Part shown: positions 63,579-64,000 of the stretch, in pieces
Layout: the number at the start of each line of letters is the position of its first letter
How positions within the stretch are numbered: position 1 is the first letter of the stretch
Source of the DNA: Streptococcus ovuberis
GTDB taxonomy: Bacteria > Bacillota > Bacilli > Lactobacillales > Streptococcaceae
Assembly (NCBI RefSeq): GCF_012396585.1
Contig: NZ_JAAXPR010000007.1
Coordinates: 22,060 to 86,059 of the forward strand
Reading direction: 5' to 3'
Length of the DNA stretch: 64,000 nucleotides
Notes under the pieces: generated by a model
Databases searched by the model: none
What the model saw: the letters and a program-made list of their open reading frames with translations, nothing else
Told to the model about the DNA's origin: nothing
Position numbers and translations under genes: made by a program

Positions 63579-64000
63579 TTAGGCATTTAGTAAAAATTGT
63601 CTAGGAGATAAATAGTTCAAACATTTCTTTGGATAGTTGTTAATCCAATTTTCGATGAAGGCGACCATTCTTGCGGTCGTTTTCTTAGTGCTTTTTGGCA
63701 ACCATCGTCTAATGAGTCGGTTATGGTTCTCGTTGGTTCCTCTTTCCCAAGAGGCGTAAGGGTGAGCATAATAGATACACTCAGGATCAAAGACCTCTGC
63801 CAAGCGACTAAATTCTGTCCCGTTATCCGCTGTGATTGAGTTGATGTGATAGTTTCGTAGAATCCCTTTCAAAGCTTGATTTACTGATGTCGCTGACTTG
63901 TCAGGAATGAGACGAATGATTTGAAAGCGACTCTTCCTGTCTGTGAGTGTCAGTAAGCACTCGTTTTTAGCACGCGTCTGAATAACGGTATCAATCTCAT
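63579..64000 (-). mobile_element. IS30-family transposase, C-terminal part, cut by window edge
   Basis: The minus-strand frame is open to the edge of the window and gives about 140 residues of the DDE domain: EIDTVIQTRAKNECLLTLTD with the first Asp, ITADNGTEF with the second Asp, and ASWERGTNENHNRLIRRWLP with the Glu. These match IS30-family (IS1239-like) transposases. It ends with the usual SPRQFLLNA. The left end of the element should lie between about 63500 and 63578, but I could not fix the terminal repeat with only one end visible. Confidence 0.88.

Noticed and set aside
1..64000. CRISPR array, prophage or integrative element
   Set aside because: No regular direct repeats with spacers, and no integrase, relaxase or phage structural genes were seen; the accessory parts are small cassettes and IS elements.

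Overview
This is a 64 kb chromosomal window from a Streptococcus. The housekeeping genes (glpOF, metG, trkHA, nox, truB-ribF-spx, pst-phoU, mntE, pcrA, pepS, pepA, polA, glmS, dinG, iscS-thiI) are streptococcal in sequence and arrangement. Promoters are AT-rich, low-GC Gram-positive type, often extended -10 (TGnTATAAT). PolA, MntE, Spx and the two-PstB phosphate operon look closest to the S. suis/S. pneumoniae part of the genus. The species call is an inference from remembered protein sequence, not from a search.

Layout. 0-2.5 kb: end of glpO, glpF, then an IS5-family element that cut off a TetR-family gene. 2.9-5.5 kb: metG and an SGNH hydrolase. 5.7-10.3 kb: a Bce-type peptide-antibiotic sensing and export module (response regulator, intramembrane-sensing kinase, ABC ATPase, permease). 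11.1-15.2 kb: an accessory glucose-family PTS (IIBC, HAD phosphatase, IIA) divergent from its RpiR-type regulator. 15.2-18.8 kb: GNAT, TrkH and TrkA. 19.2-21.9 kb: NADH oxidase and a DUF2130 nuclease-like protein. 22.0-25.8 kb: an accessory island with a candidate small RNA and a lactococcin-972-type bacteriocin operon; the bacteriocin-associated membrane protein carries one in-frame amber stop. 26-30.7 kb: truB, ribF, spx, UPF0223, an inositol-phosphatase-like protein and an RsmF-like rRNA methylase. 30.8-36 kb: pstS-C-A-B-B-phoU. 36-41.4 kb: mntE, pcrA and a methionine/cysteine sulfhydrylase under a MET-box-like site. 41.7-46.8 kb: a minus-strand group (alpha/beta hydrolase, MBL hydrolase, carbonic anhydrase, PepS, ThrE-like exporter). 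47.1-49.5 kb: aldo/keto reductase, ParB-fold protein and PepA. 49.6-51.2 kb: TetR/DegV divergent pair around a perfect operator. 51.3-57 kb: polA, a frameshifted SUFU-domain gene, a CoA-binding protein and glmS. 57-63.2 kb: dinG, a YeiH-type membrane protein, iscS and thiI. The window ends inside an IS30-family transposase next to decayed coding sequence.

The most interesting points are: (1) the bacteriocin island, with a perfect consensus promoter, a hairpin leader holding a strong Shine-Dalgarno and a seven-codon TTG ORF, a second TTG ORF before the membrane protein, and the amber stop; (2) an orphan promoter, three stem-loops and a terminator at 22.03-22.24 kb, which looks like an undescribed small RNA; (3) truB, ribF and polA, each with a -10 box that puts transcription start on the ATG, so leaderless mRNAs; (4) a His-to-Arg change in the H-loop of one of the two PstB ATPases; (5) a SUFU gene broken by what looks like TG-dinucleotide expansion; (6) paired operator-like repeats flanking the glmS promoter. 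No tRNA, rRNA or CRISPR array was seen.
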